Shown here in pieces: positions 35,366-47,751 of a stretch of 64,000 bases of DNA. Both the position numbers and the translations under genes were made by a program. Below the pieces are notes generated by a model, which had not been told where the DNA came from, searched no databases, and saw nothing but the letters and a program-made list of their open reading frames with translations. The DNA comes from Catonia carolina. Its lineage: Eukaryota; Arthropoda; Insecta; Hemiptera; Achilidae. Each line of letters begins with the position of its first letter. Position 1 is the stretch's first letter. The DNA lies in assembly GCA_035578175.1 (NCBI GenBank), contig JAQMRL010000003.1:27414672-27478671 (forward strand), written 5' to 3'.

Positions 35366-35430
35366 ATGCAAAAGAGATACGCAATCCCTAAAATCAGCGG
35401 CTTTCTACTGGTTTTCATCTTTCTTTACAC
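35366..35430 (+). CDS. candidate first coding exon with a signal-anchor peptide
   Basis: The frame reads MQKRYAIPKISGF followed by LLVFIFLY and is cut in phase 2 by a strong splice donor, AC|GTAAGC, at 35431. A basic N-terminus followed by a hydrophobic stretch is the pattern of a signal peptide or type II membrane anchor. Codon use (CTA CTG GTT TTC ATC) is less AT-biased than the surroundings. TCAGTT at 35342-35347 could be an Inr. Two short upstream ATG frames (MLLSCSQ-type and MNNAKEIRNP) precede it. No later exon is recognised in the window, so the gene is not identified. Confidence 0.33.
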
Positions 35431-36597
35431 GTAAGCTCTTTTTATAAGAATATTTACAAAAATGATATTGTTAAATATCTAATACACTACACTCTTATTT
35501 TGAAATAAGTTTTTCTGTAGTACGTGATTGAGTTACTAAAATGATTAGACGGTGAACTTTTCTTTAAATTGATAAATTTAAACGTTCCATTTGAAATTTT
35601 AAACAGTGCCTAATTTATTTTTTATTTAATATAACTTAAATTTTCGTACTTTTTTATATCAGTTACTTTTATTTTAGACAGTAAAAATTTATCAAGAATT
35701 TTTTAAAATTCATAATTGAGGAAACGAGAATAAAACAAACTATTTCTGCTGTAAACTTGGTTGTAGGATATAAATCACTATCAAAATCGGTTTTTGTTGT
35801 CGATCAGTTTAATTTTATATTTTGTCATTATGGTAAGTGGAAAAAGACAAACGTTTTTGTCATTTAATTAAAATATAATTAAAAACCGTATCACTGTCAA
35901 TATTGTTAGTTTTGTCTGTACGCCAAGTCCAAAATTTTAAAATGATTCAGTCTGAGGTAGTAATCACTATTATCCAAAAGATAAATTACCAGTTTTTTGT
36001 TATTTTTTTATTTCGTCGCCGTATTTCGTCTATAGCATAAAAATTATACCGTACAAACTGGTTGGATATTTTGAAACAAAATTTAAGTAGTATGACTGAT
36101 TGGTTTATAACAGTGTTTTTATGTAAATCATAGGGTTAATTACATCATTTGTTTTAAGCCAAGGGAAATAAATAATAATTCTAAGGATCTTCGATTTCAA
36201 ACACTGCAAGACGTGTGAGGTAAAGGTTAAGAAACCCTTTTGTAAAACTAACACAAGCAAAAAGAACTCGAATATTTAAGCTGGGAGCCTTCACCAACCA
36301 ATTTTTTTAAACTACTAAAAACTTACGACCAAAACTGGGATAAATATCCTCTGCGAGAAAAAAATAGCCTAGACAGAAAAGCTCAGTTTTTAATATTGGA
36401 GAGGTGAGAAATTATGTGATTAAGGGGGATTATAAGAATGACACACACAAACACAGAAGTTAAGAATTAGAAAAAAATATTTTAATAAATACTAAAATAG
36501 CTAAAACAATATTTCCTAAATTTTATATGTAAAAAAAATTTAAAACATAAAACCTTTTAGGCCTTTTAATTATTATAGACAAAAGTAAAAAATTAAC
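35431..36597. other. AT-rich DNA without recognised genes
   Basis: If the exon ending at 35430 is real this is the start of its intron. I see nothing else. Confidence 0.5.
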
Positions 36598-36800
36598 GTA
36601 CAAAGACGACTGAAACGCTGATGGAGTAGAGATAATGATAGTATATTAACGCAACTTTAACATTTATTACGTGTAGGCCTACTATAATATAAATTAAAAT
36701 TTAACACATAATTTGTAAACTGGAGAGCTAATACTGGCTGGTGTCCTCCTCAAAGCTATTTTAACACGGTCGGTTTTTTTTTAAATTAAGTTGCAATTTT
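36598..36800 (+). mobile_element. Jockey-like LINE 3' end fragment
   Basis: Similar to 7705-7880: ACAAAGACGACTGAAACGC, GATGGAGTAGAGA, AACATTTATTACGT, CTGGAGAGCTA and GGTGTCCTCC occur in order, then a T-rich end. Only the last codons and the 3' UTR remain. Confidence 0.8.
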
Positions 36801-38990
36801 TTCTTCTTGTTTTTATAAAGTTGTAAAATAAATTCTAAGTAAAAAAGTACCGAAAATTCGGATCATAAATAACAAAAAATTACAGCTAAAAACAACCTTA
36901 GTATCAACGCGATTGAGTTAAATGGAATATTTAATATTTTAAATTTAATGCCTCGGTGCTTGATATTGAAAAACTGAAAAACAGTTACCGGAAAACTTAT
37001 AATCGGATGCCAAAAGACGCCATCAGTCGAGAAACCAAACTTGATCTAATTTTTCCAAAAGAACTTTTAGGGCAAAAATCGCTTTGGTTCTACCCCTAGG
37101 CTACTACTTATTGATAATTTGTACTACCTTTTGGATTTTTCTGGTAAACGTAAATTAATGTGACCTATTACGTAAAAATCTATAATTTTCTAAACAACAA
37201 CAACAACCATGTGTGTTTATTGGCGTTAGCCCATTATAATTGACTTCATTTCAAGTTGCGACTCGATTATAAATGAGTAAGTGTTATTAATAAGCATTTG
37301 TATAATAAGTACGTTAGAAAAAGGTCTTTGCACAGTTATTAATTGAAGTTAAAAGGCCATTATTACTTGTAAAATTACGATTATTGTTAGTTAAGTTAGC
37401 TAAGCTTTAAATTTTTTAATTAATTTAAGGGAAGTAATCTGATTCTATTTGTTGTTAGGCTAAGTTTAATAATTAATTTTGTCAATAAATAATTGTACGT
37501 GGGCCTAATAAGTTTTTATGGGTTTTTTATTATACCCAGATCTCGAACGAACCTAGGCTTAGGTGTTACAATACAAATATCAACCTTGTTCAATTACTGG
37601 AATACAATCCACATATTTATTAAATAAAACTGTGTTGCTTGGTTTCATTGTATGAATTGTTCACAAAATTAATTTACAGAGTTTTAAAAATAACGACCTA
37701 CAGATCATTGGTAGGGTTCAACGATTACTTTCTTATTTACTTTTTAGCGAACTGAATATCTATCCACCATTATCTAAACAAGCAAATTTGAAAATATGCG
37801 ATCTTTCTGTAAATACGAATGATTATCCCTCGTACTATTCAACAATTTAATAAACCTGCTCCGTAATCCTACACTTATTTTATTAGTAAATATTTGAATT
37901 GAATTTATTTACTGTTGATGTTTACCTTCATGAAATTTCTTGTATTGTTATTATTAATTCATAATTCACCAAATTGTAAATTGGAGTTTAATGGTAACAC
38001 AAATAAAATCATTCAAATTAATTATACTTTGACCTTGAACATGTCCTTCCCTTCTTCTAAAAACGCAAATATAGCCTACCACAAATCGGTAAAGTAAAGT
38101 AAGTAAACCAATAGCTAGAGAAATGACTTATATGAAGCAGTAACGTAAAATTTAAACATCTAAATATGAATAATGATCTTAAAATGCTTATCCTTTATTT
38201 TCGTAAAATTTAAAATTATGTTTATCATTATTTTTATTTTATGCTGTCCAACAGCATATATGATAAAAACTATTTCCGCAACCCAACAAGCTATAATTCA
38301 TATTTAACGTATTTTCATCCTCCTCCTCGTAGCTCCCATAACACCATTTTTCCATTCCTTTTTGGCCATCTTCATTTTCTTCACTTAGCTGGAACCCATA
38401 GCGAAATTTCTTTAGTAACTTGTTCACCTCCATTCTTCGAAGATTTGTCCACTTTATTTAAACTTTCTTCATTCCTAACTCGTTCTGACGCAGTCATATT
38501 TCCAAAGCTGTTTTCCTACTTTTAAATTTTGGTTGGAGAGTTTAAATATCTGAGCCGTTAATGGAGAAGCTTTCAACAAAAAACCAAGATTCTCTTCTTA
38601 GTGCCACAAGATATGTAGTAAACACTACTCAAAAAAGAGAATATTCTAGAGATAGCCTTATCCTTGCTTATCCTTATTCTTATTCCTATTATCCTATTCC
38701 TTATATTTTCTTCCAAAATATGTATTTAAACTGATATGGCTGTACGGAATCAAACTCTTTTGTGCTCCTTACCACATTTAAATAAAATTTAAACCCATCA
38801 CGGTTTAAAAATGTGGTTTCGGAATGAAATCGAACAAACGACGTATTTAACACTTCATAGTTGATTAAACTGACATCGAATTTCTTAAGAAGAAGAAATT
38901 ATTATGAAATACCCACAAAACCGACTGCGCGAAACCGATAGTAAATATTTAGACAAAGTTAAAAATAAATATATTGTAGGCCTACGCATT
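36801..38990. other. AT-rich DNA without recognised genes
   Basis: The segment 38290-38530 is richer in GC and open in two frames (+ 38241-38525, - 38239-38433), but neither reading matches a family I know. Confidence 0.5.
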
Positions 38991-38995
38991 TACTG

Positions 38996-39640
38996 AACAT
39001 GCATCTGTTAAAAATAAAAACCCTTTTAATAGATATGAGATTGAGGATGGTTCGATGATACATTTTCTCAACAGTGTTATATGACGCGGAATCTTGGACG
39101 ATAAAGAATATGAATATCAGGAGAATAGATGTGTTTGAGCTTTGGTTGTTCAAGCGAATGCTAAAAATACCATGCACTCAAACATCACAAAAAATGTGGA
39201 GTCGTGATCAACTCAATCAGATGTAACAAAATGGGATATTTTACTTTTTCAATAGTTACGCTATATTTTTGTTCCTCTCCCTCCTTGGTGGTTGTTATTA
39301 TTGTAAAGTATAAAGTACTAAACGAGACAGTCTTGCGGAGAATGGGAACAGAAAAGGAGCTCGTTTACATCATCTAAAAAACGAACATGGAATACCTGGA
39401 TCATATTGTTATGTGTGGACCAAGATATAAAATGCTTCGTTTCTTAATACAAGGCAAGATTCAGGGGAAGAGAGATGTGGGAAAAAGAAGAATTTCTTGG
39501 TTTAAGAATCTTTGCGACTGGTTTCGTTGTACCTCATCAAAGCTGTTCAGAGCTGCGTTATCCAAAGTCAGAATAGCCATCATGGTTGCCAACCTCCTAT
39601 CAGAGAGAGCACGTTAAGAAGAAGAACTATATAAAAAGGA
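38996..39640 (+). pseudogene. LINE reverse-transcriptase C-terminal fragment with an insert
   Basis: Same RTE-like family as 26507. The first part (38998-39200) reads a TGA in place of a Cys, then YIFSTVLYDAESWTI and FELWLFKRMLKIPCTQ. The second part (about 39322-39617) reads VLRRMGTEKELVY, MEYLDHIV and IQGKIQGKRDVGKRRISWF. Between them about 120 bases (39201-39320) interrupt the gene. The 3' end is AAGAAGAAGAA, as in the other copy. Inactive and 5'-truncated. Confidence 0.85.
39200..39292 (+). repeat. short dispersed repeat, copy 1, inside the LINE
   Basis: GAGTCGTGATCAACTCAATC with following CAGATGTAACAAAATGGGAT, ATTTTACTTTTTCAATA and TTGGTGGTTGTTATT blocks match 39731-39813 closely. It interrupts the LINE coding blocks. 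Confidence 0.75.
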
Positions 39641-39726
39641 ATAGATAATAAAGAAATAAAGAAGAAGAAGATGCAGGAGAAGGATAAAAAAAGGACAACG
39701 AGCAGGAGCACTCAAAAATGACAAAA

Positions 39727-39815
39727 TGAGGTGAGTCGTGTTGAACTAAATCAGATGTAACAAAATTGGATATTTTACTTTATCAATAATTATGTTATCT
39801 CCTTCCTTAGTGGTT
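39727..39815 (+). repeat. short dispersed repeat, copy 2, after the LINE
   Basis: Contains GAGTCGTGTTGAACTAAATC, CAGATGTAACAAAATTGGAT, ATTTTACTTTATCAATA and TTAGTGGTTATTA, parallel to 39200-39292. Together the two copies flank the second half of the LINE fragment. Confidence 0.75.
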
Positions 39816-42750
39816 ATTAAATTGTGGACTACGCATCAAGTCCAAAATAAAACTATTATGTCCAAATGTCAAATAAAAGTTGAAAATAACTTATTACATG
39901 TACAGATTAATTTATTTACATAATGTTTTTTAATGAATCCTAAATCTAATACTAACAAAATAGTAAAAGTAAAAATTTCATTAAAAATGTCCTCGAATTA
40001 AGAAAGAAAAACACTAGGAATGTAGCAACGCAATTCCAGTGATTCCTTTTTACCACCGTAAAACATCCAACCGCCTTAGTTCTACAACCATTTGTTATCT
40101 CTCATCTCGTCCTAACAGTTACTTAGCTTCTTAAGAATTTTGTTTTTCTGGCGGTTTTCACCTTAATCAACATTATTCAACTGCGCCTTGTATTTACTTT
40201 CACTTAGCACGGCGTACTAAACATTTCAAGATGAAGTTTTTCGTTCAGTTAAAAGCGATTCCATAAAAATTTTTAATTTAACCTTAACATCTGATAATTA
40301 TATTAGGTAAAAAAATCCTTGTGTACAACACAAATTATTTAAAATACCACCTGTAAAACTGACTGCGGAAAAAAATAAGCTACTATGTTAAAAAATATGG
40401 TACACAAAAATGGAAAAATGTTAGAAAAATGAACAAATGCCTAAAAATCTGAAATGTAAACCCAAGTAAATTTAATCTGCGCTAATTTTCATTTCATTTC
40501 AGATTGTATTATTTTCGAGCAATCTCATCTTTTTATTTATAATAAGAACCCTATTTTATCCAATTATTCAGTTCGTCTAACATGTTATTTTACAGTTATT
40601 TTAATTTAAATTTATCTTATTAAAGTTGGTTCAGTTCTTAACAAACATTTTAATACAGTACTGCTCGTATACTAAGCTAAAGAAAAACAATATAATAAAA
40701 AATGATTAGATACGCAAATATTGTGGTGGTTCAAACAATGAGCTTGACTTACTGACAAAAATACAGGACACTATTTTGATTTCAGGATTTAAAACCACCA
40801 GACGACAATTGGATTCTATATACTGGAGGTTCCAGGTTTTATCCCCAGTAAGGTTTAGCATTTCTTCATCACTAATTTTCCTATATTACCCATTAAACAA
40901 CTGCATTAGTCTTAATGTGCACAAAGAAGTTAATTAGGCCTATATCGTTAGAATTAACAGAATGTGTAGAAACCGCATAATCGTTTATATTAATAAAAAA
41001 ATGTTTTATAAACCTTTAATCTTTCAATGACTGTATTTTCGTGTTTTTTAAATTTTAAAATAAACTGGTTCTGAATTTCTTTTTAGGATCGGTTTCACAA
41101 GTAGGCCTAGCTTATAAAGAAAAGAATATAGTAACTTTTAAAATTATCATCCAATCTTGAAAATGAAAGGTGACTTTGACGCTGAACAGAAAATTATTTG
41201 TTTTCATTTAGTATTTTATGTAGATAGATCGGCTTCTGTTTGAATAAAACTTGTTTGACAGGTGAATAGAACTTGGTGGCTAAATATTTAATACGTCTTA
41301 CGCATCCTCAAACGAATACATTATTTATTTAGCATTTTTCCTGATAATAATCTTGATACATTTTTCTTGGTAATAACTTTTTCAAATGTTTTGTAGAGTG
41401 TATTGTAAAATTCCAAAACGGTACACCCTGTTATGTGGTCAGATCACATATATATTGTGGGCCTAAAAGAGAATCGTCCACTTTTTTGTTCAAAATGTCA
41501 AAATTAAATTTATTGCTCAAAGCTTTGAACTGTCCGACCAAAATTTAAAAGTAGAATAACACTTATGGAAATGAGTTTCTGGAGAAGTTTTCAGTTGTTT
41601 TGTTAAATCTAGTGAAGAGTAACTTCATACCTCACACAAGAGAATGCCAATTTTAAGAAAACTATTATTATCCCCAGAAGGGATTGGCCAATTTGAAAAA
41701 TAAATTTATTAATATTGTTTTTTTTTATTATTGGTGTTGTATCAGCTTTGAAGTTTGATCTAATTATTTTTTTTATTTAACATGTCCCTTACCTCGTTCA
41801 ATAAAACATTATTTACGTTTAACATATTATGGTTTTTATTTAATCAACACAATTTCATATTTACCATCACAACTTTCACAGTTCAAGTGTACTTTTAAAA
41901 TAATATTCCTGTTCTAAACACTATTAAATCAACTCACTGGTTTTATTTTGTTAATACCCTTTAAAATTACGATGCATATTTAAAATTGTCATTTTCTGAA
42001 TGGGACGCCCAAAAATACGTTTTATTAGTTTGAGGTTTCACGCCCCATTGAAATAATTTACAAAATCCTTTCTTCTTCTTAGTTGCCTAGTAACCAAATA
42101 AATAATTCTTTTAAAATATTTTTTGTTAATGTAAATTGAATAATTTTTAAAGTATTTATTTTAATCAGCTAGAAATATCTATTTTTATTTCAATAGACTC
42201 AAAAATAAACAACTCCAGGTGTCCGGTAAATTTGTCATATTACACTAGTTAAGAATGAAGAACTTTTTAAGAAAGTAGACAAAAGTTTGTTAATTTGATA
42301 AAATGTCTAAATTATAAAACAATTGATAAAAATTGTGGAAACAAGAACGATCCAGAAAGGGTGAATAAATCGCGTGAAGAAGCTTTGGCGAGGAGGAGTC
42401 TAAGGGATAAAGATATCTTTGATAGGAATAAATGACATTTTTCGTTGTGGTAAATGATCTATATTGTACAACATTTGTTTTAATTCATAAACCGTTGTGA
42501 TTGGTCAGAGCAGAAGGTGTGTCTTTCTGATAAGAAATTGAGACACCATCTTGTTGACAAGAAATGCCGGTCAATAAAATATGTTTAATTTCTGTAATCA
42601 TTTCCATAGACTAGTAAAATTTGGACGTTTATAATTTTGCAATGTCGGTAATCGTGAAGAGAAAAATATATCTACGCTTTTTTAAAATCATTGACAATAG
42701 GAAAACATATTGTTTTGTAATTACTGATATGAAATTAAATTTTGAGTGAA
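39816..42750. other. AT-rich DNA without recognised genes
   Basis: A B-box-like GGTTTTATCC within CTGGAGGTTCCAGG...CCCCAG at about 40826-40856 hints at another SINE head, but the evidence is weak. TAGGCCTA occurs at 40935 and 41102. A short coding-like stretch lies at 42346-42435. Confidence 0.5.
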
Positions 42751-43185
42751 ACCTTTAACATCATCAGATATCTGAAACAGACTCAGCTAGATACCTTGAT
42801 GTACATCTTGATAAACGACTGAATTGGAAACATACACAGTGTGAAAGGAAACAGCTAAACCTAAATTAAACAGTTTTATTGAATACTAGGTAGCCGGCCT
42901 ATGCTACATCTAAGTAATAAACTTTTAATACATAAATATATTCTTAAACCAATTTGGAATCCAATCATGGGCTCAAGCAAGACGTATAAACATTAAGATT
43001 CTGTGTAGGTTTCGTTGGCAAGAACTCAGGACAATCACAACACCATCTTGTGACATAACAAACTACATACTAATCGGAGATTAAGATATTCTTACAATAG
43101 TCAACAAGAAATTAACACAATCAGTACATAATACCAAAGAAATCGCTAATAAATTTTTGCCATTTCACTCTTAGACAATTCAAAT
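42750..43185 (+). pseudogene. Jockey-clade LINE reverse-transcriptase fragment
   Basis: The frame ARYLDVHLDKRLNWKHTQ (about 42788-42841) is the YLGVxLDxRLxW block that ends the reverse-transcriptase domain of Jockey elements. It is followed, with stops and a frameshift, by LSNKLLIHKYILKPIW (about 42910-42957) and by INIKILCRF and ELRTITTPSC. Order and spacing fit one decayed copy. Both ends are missing. Confidence 0.85.
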
Positions 43186-43284
43186 GGTATGTATTGACTA
43201 ACAAAGACATTCTATGGGCTTGTAACGAAAATTTTTACACAATTCTAGAGTTCAACTAGTTGTATTAAATAATAGTCTAAGAGT

Positions 43285-43737
43285 ATAATAGTCTTCTTGT
43301 TTTCCTCTTGGGTCAAGTACTGTTAACTGTTCCAGCACCCATCTAATATCTTTGGCCTTCCAATATCTCTGTTTCCTATTGGTTTGTATCTTCTTGCTAA
43401 ACCAGGTGAACGGGTTTGTGGAATTTATTTAAAAGATCGACCCATTGGGGACAGTCAAATTTGATTTTTTATTAAGTATAAACATTCCAAATTCTTGCCT
43501 TAGGCTTATATTGTCATTTCTGATCCTGTACAACCCTTGAAGAACCTTTCGGATTTCATTTCCACAATTTGGATGTTTCTTTTTTTCCTTCTCCTCATCA
43601 CCCATGCTTCGCTGCCATATGAAAAGCCTGGAACTGCCACCGCCTTATAAAACTTTAAATTTGTTTCAGTTCTTGTCTTTTGCCTCAGTGTCCTATGAAT
43701 CGTCTCATGTATCTGATTAAAATAATTTGGTTAGTTC
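43285..43737 (-). pseudogene. second LINE fragment, opposite strand
   Basis: The minus strand reads IHETIHRTLRQKTRTETNL, KFYKAVAVPGFSYGSEAWVM, IRNDNISLRQEFGMFILNK and, in another frame, YKPIGNRDIGRPK. These are C-terminal blocks of an RTE-like LINE different from the 26507 family. Frameshifts and stops are present. It ends at 43737 exactly where a complete family A element begins. Confidence 0.8.
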
Positions 43738-43738
43738 A

Positions 43739-44693
43739 TTTTTACTTTCTCTTGCCTATATGAATATATAGGAAGGAAAGTATTGTTTTCATGTCGATTT
43801 TTCGAAATCGAGTTTTCACCGGATCTATACGTTTTCAGACCCCCTGAACCCAAAAAACATGTTTTTAGCGATTGGTCTGTGTGTGTGTCTGTGTGTGTGT
43901 GTGTGTGTGAACAGAATATCTCAAGAACGGAACATCGTACGAACTTGAAACTTGAAACTTAAGTTACATACCACTACCGGACGCGACACGAACATTTTCA
44001 TCAAAATCGGTCAACCGGAAGTAGTAGTTTATTCGTATAATTTTTCACTTTTTTGCTATTTTCTCAAAAACTGGTCCTACGATTTTTTTTAAAATCGCCT
44101 ATTTTACTCAATTTTTGATTCTCTACAAGATAGGGTAGGCGCCATGTTTGCTGAAATTCTCGGTGAGGCTGTTTTCACGTAAAAACGATGTTTTTTTAAT
44201 ATTACGGCTTTAATATAAATTTTAGCGCAAAAACGTATATAATAAAAGTTGTAGAGAATTTAAAAACCTACAACGTCTGTTTCAAACATTTTTTTGTATA
44301 ACGCTTAGTTTAGCGGTAATTTGCGATTTTCTGTTTTTTTTTCTCACGAAAACGTGTGAAAAATCGATTTTTTAAAGATTTCGGTCTTAGTATGCATTTT
44401 ACGACAAAAGTGTATATAATTAAATTTATAGAAAATTAAAAGATCTACAACTTTTGTTTAGAGAATTTTTCTCTACAGAGCCTAGTTTAGCGTGAAAGTG
44501 TGATTTTCCGGTTTTTTTTAAGCCTAATTGAGTTCGAATTTCATTTTGCGTCTTCCACTCATGATTAAAATAAGGTTATGTTTTTTAGGTTAGTTTTTGT
44601 TCATTTCTAATGTTTTAATACTAATGTTAGGTTTATTGTTAATCATTTGCATTGGCAAGAGAAAGTTGTGTGAGTGTTTCACACCAGATTTTT
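43739..44693 (+). mobile_element. family A element, full length
   Basis: The clearest copy, about 955 bp. Subterminal inverted repeats ACTTTCTCTTGCC (43744-43756) and GGCAAGAGAAAGT (44654-44666), hairpin GTGTGA/TCACAC (44668-44684), end CAGATTTTT. GT tract at about 43878-43908. No transposase. It inserted next to the LINE fragment at 43285-43737. Confidence 0.9.
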
Positions 44694-47233
44694 CATGTCA
44701 TAGTCATCTCCATATTTCAAGCTACATATTTTAAATTTCAAGATACATTATAGTGGCTTGCTTCCTCTAGTGTGTCTATTAATAACTATTTTGGATCGTA
44801 TTAGAATCTTTGCACAGAATGCAACGATTTTTTTTTCTTTGTTGAAATGTTCATACATATTAATATTAATTATTTGAGTACTTATTTTGAATTGACAAGA
44901 CAATACATGAAATAAATCTACAAACTTCTTTCACAAGAATATTTTCTTTGGTCATTAAAAGGAAAACTAATTTAATTATTATTGTACATGAATAGATTGG
45001 AGTTTTTCTGTAATAAAAAAGTTTTTACTAATAAAGAACTCTTCAATAACAGAATTTTGATAAAAAAAAAAACTAAGAATTTTTGACGAATTGACCGCTG
45101 TAGCTACCTAAATGAAAATTTTGAATGTATTTTTTTGTATCATTTATGTAATTTCTAAAACAATTTTATTTTTTATTGTATCAACATGTAATAATTCTTA
45201 TGTGACTATTTGTGGCCATTGTGATGGATAGTATGGTATATAAACGTAGATTATATCTCATGAATAAATTTCAGGTGTTTCCTCCTTTAACAGGCTGTGA
45301 TTTAACGTGATCAGATTAATAGCGACATGCCTATTACTAACCATATTAATGTAATATTATAACATACATCACTGGTTGTTGCAAATAATTGCGGGTAAAT
45401 TAATACAGACATTTGACTTAGTATAATGCGCAGAATATTACCCACCCTTCCTAATGACTGTGACAGAACTGTTTCATTAGAGACTACTACTAACTCATGC
45501 AGCAATTCAGCATGGCGTTAATGTCTAGACATCTGCGGCGCCATCACTTCGGTATCATTGTTAACCATCTTGTCAAGTCACTGCAACATTTCGAGCTGAT
45601 CTCATGAAGTTATTGTCGAGATCTTACAGTGAGATTGATAGTATCAGAAAACGTATTAAAAATAATTATTACTTAAAAATTGTAAATAAACTCCCGGTTT
45701 ATGTGTCAAATGGTAAAATAATCAGTGGAATATCGATGGAAATTCTTCTGAATTATTTTAAAATCACAGCTTGTTACCTGTGAGATTTTTATTTTTATTT
45801 AAAGTTTTGGATTACTATTATTTGGAAAGAGGGAAATTGGTATCATTTATCCTAACAGATAGTACTTCAGGAGGTATTAAAAAATAATTTGCTTTGCGCA
45901 ATTGTGAATACAGAGGTCATTTAATTACATGAATCCCAAGCTCTATAATATGTTACCTTATACAATATTGAATGAAAGAGTATATTCAATTAGAAAGGTA
46001 TCTTGTTGTATGTGTTACTTTGGGTTGATAACAATGCTGAATGATTTGTTACCTAATTTTATCATAATATGGTATCATAAATTCTTTAGAAGGTTAATAT
46101 GTTACACGATCAATTCATTTTATTTTAGTTTTACTTTATTCAATTGCGATTTGTTTAAAAATATGTTGTAATTTTTGTAATACCCACTACAATTTTTCTC
46201 TGAGTGTCAGTGAATGTTAGTTTATATTGTTTTATTAGATATATATGTACAAAATGTTAGTATCCAATTATGAAGTTCTGATGGCAATCTCTAAAAAAGG
46301 ATATCGTTAATCAATATCCTTTGTCGTATAGGGGTAACTAATTTCTATTTTAATAAAATTAGATAGCAAGACAGCGTTTCTTAATAGTCATATAATGTTA
46401 AGTTTTAGTATTGAATATCATAATAACTGCAAAATGTTTATTTTAGTTTTAAGAAAAGTCAAAATTGTACTTTTGTTCATTATTTCAGATTTTCTGAATA
46501 ACATTGTATGTAGGTTATGGGAATTAAATATATGATTATAATTCTTAAAGTAAGAAAACTGGATTCTTAGACAATTTTTCTATATTTCACCATGTTGGAA
46601 TTTGAACAAAAAATTTGTACATTAAATTTTCTATTAGCCTGGTCAATGCCAAACAACTAAAATATTTGAGTTTTTTCTTCTAAAATTGTTCTACTTCTAA
46701 GTAAATTTTTTATCTTAATTAGAAGAAAAACATATTTTTACGATATTCCTCATTATTTATTTAAATTTACAGTTGTGCAGTTCTGTAGAACCACTAAGTA
46801 CTTTTATGTTAGGGTATTTTAACACTTTTGAAAAGAACACCATGCATTAGCAAGACCCTTTCGTTTATTGTCATTACAATCATTGTTGTGTTAAAGTTAT
46901 GGCTGTGCATTTTACATGTAAATGCAACACAATTGGATGTTAAGTGAAAAAATATGATAATGATTGAATTTGTTTAACAATTAATGTAAAAATAACATAT
47001 TATTATATGACTAGTCAATTTAACACAAATCTCTGGTCAATTTCTACGGAGCCACCGATCTATCTAGTAAAAGAAAAAATCTTTAAAAAGCCATTACTTT
47101 CACGTACCATATTATTTCTTTAGAGGTTTATAAAACGTGAACATCACAAGAAATCCGTGTGACTACTTTTTTTTAAAATAATAACAATTCTTTCGCTCTA
47201 TTTTGTAGTTCAGATAGAGAGCTACAAGGAAGA
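44694..47233. other. AT-rich DNA; one weak LINE-like frame
   Basis: An 80-codon frame at 45929-46171 (+) begins NPKLYNMLPYTILNE, which resembles the KLYNxLP block near the end of some LINE polyproteins, but the rest is not convincing. The frame at 45311-45505 (-) lacks an ATG. Otherwise nothing is recognised. Confidence 0.4.
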
Positions 47234-47607
47234 ATAAAATAGGCGATTTTAAAAAAAATCGTAGGACCAGTTTTTGAGAAAATCGCAAAAAACTGAAAAA
47301 TTATACGAATAAACTACTACTTCCGGTTGACCGATTTTGATGAAAATGTTCGTGTCGCGTCCGGTAGTGGTATGTAACTTAAGTTTCAAGTTCCAAGTTC
47401 GTACGATGTTCCGTTCTTGAGATATTCTGTTCACACACAGACACACACACACACACAGACACACACACAGACCAATCGCTAAAAACATGTTTTTTGGGTT
47501 CAGGGGGTCTGAAAACGTATAGATCCGGTGAAAACTCGATTTCGAAAAATCGACATGAAAACAATACTTTCCTTTCTATATATTCATGTAGGCAAGAGAA
47601 AGTAAAA
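47234..47607 (-). mobile_element. family A element, 5' part only
   Basis: Minus-strand copy of the first about 370 bases of family A, from GGCAAGAGAAAGTAAAA (5' end, at 47592-47607) through the AC tract (about 47432-47471) to TAGGCGATTTT, where it stops. Very similar to the full copy at 43739, so young but truncated. Confidence 0.88.
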
Positions 47608-47751
47608 AACAGTAAATTTTTACTGTTCAGGTAATGATTGGTACCACAAAAGTTCATTAAACAGCCGTAGTTTGTTCAGGTGATTAGCTTACGAAAAGGA
47701 ATTGATTTTGCAGGTAGTCTTAATAATACTAAACATAGGACACTCTTGTAT

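Noticed and set aside
45311..45505. 64-codon hydrophobic minus-strand frame as a receptor exon
   Set aside because: It has no ATG at its start, an upstream in-frame stop and no recognisable family signature.
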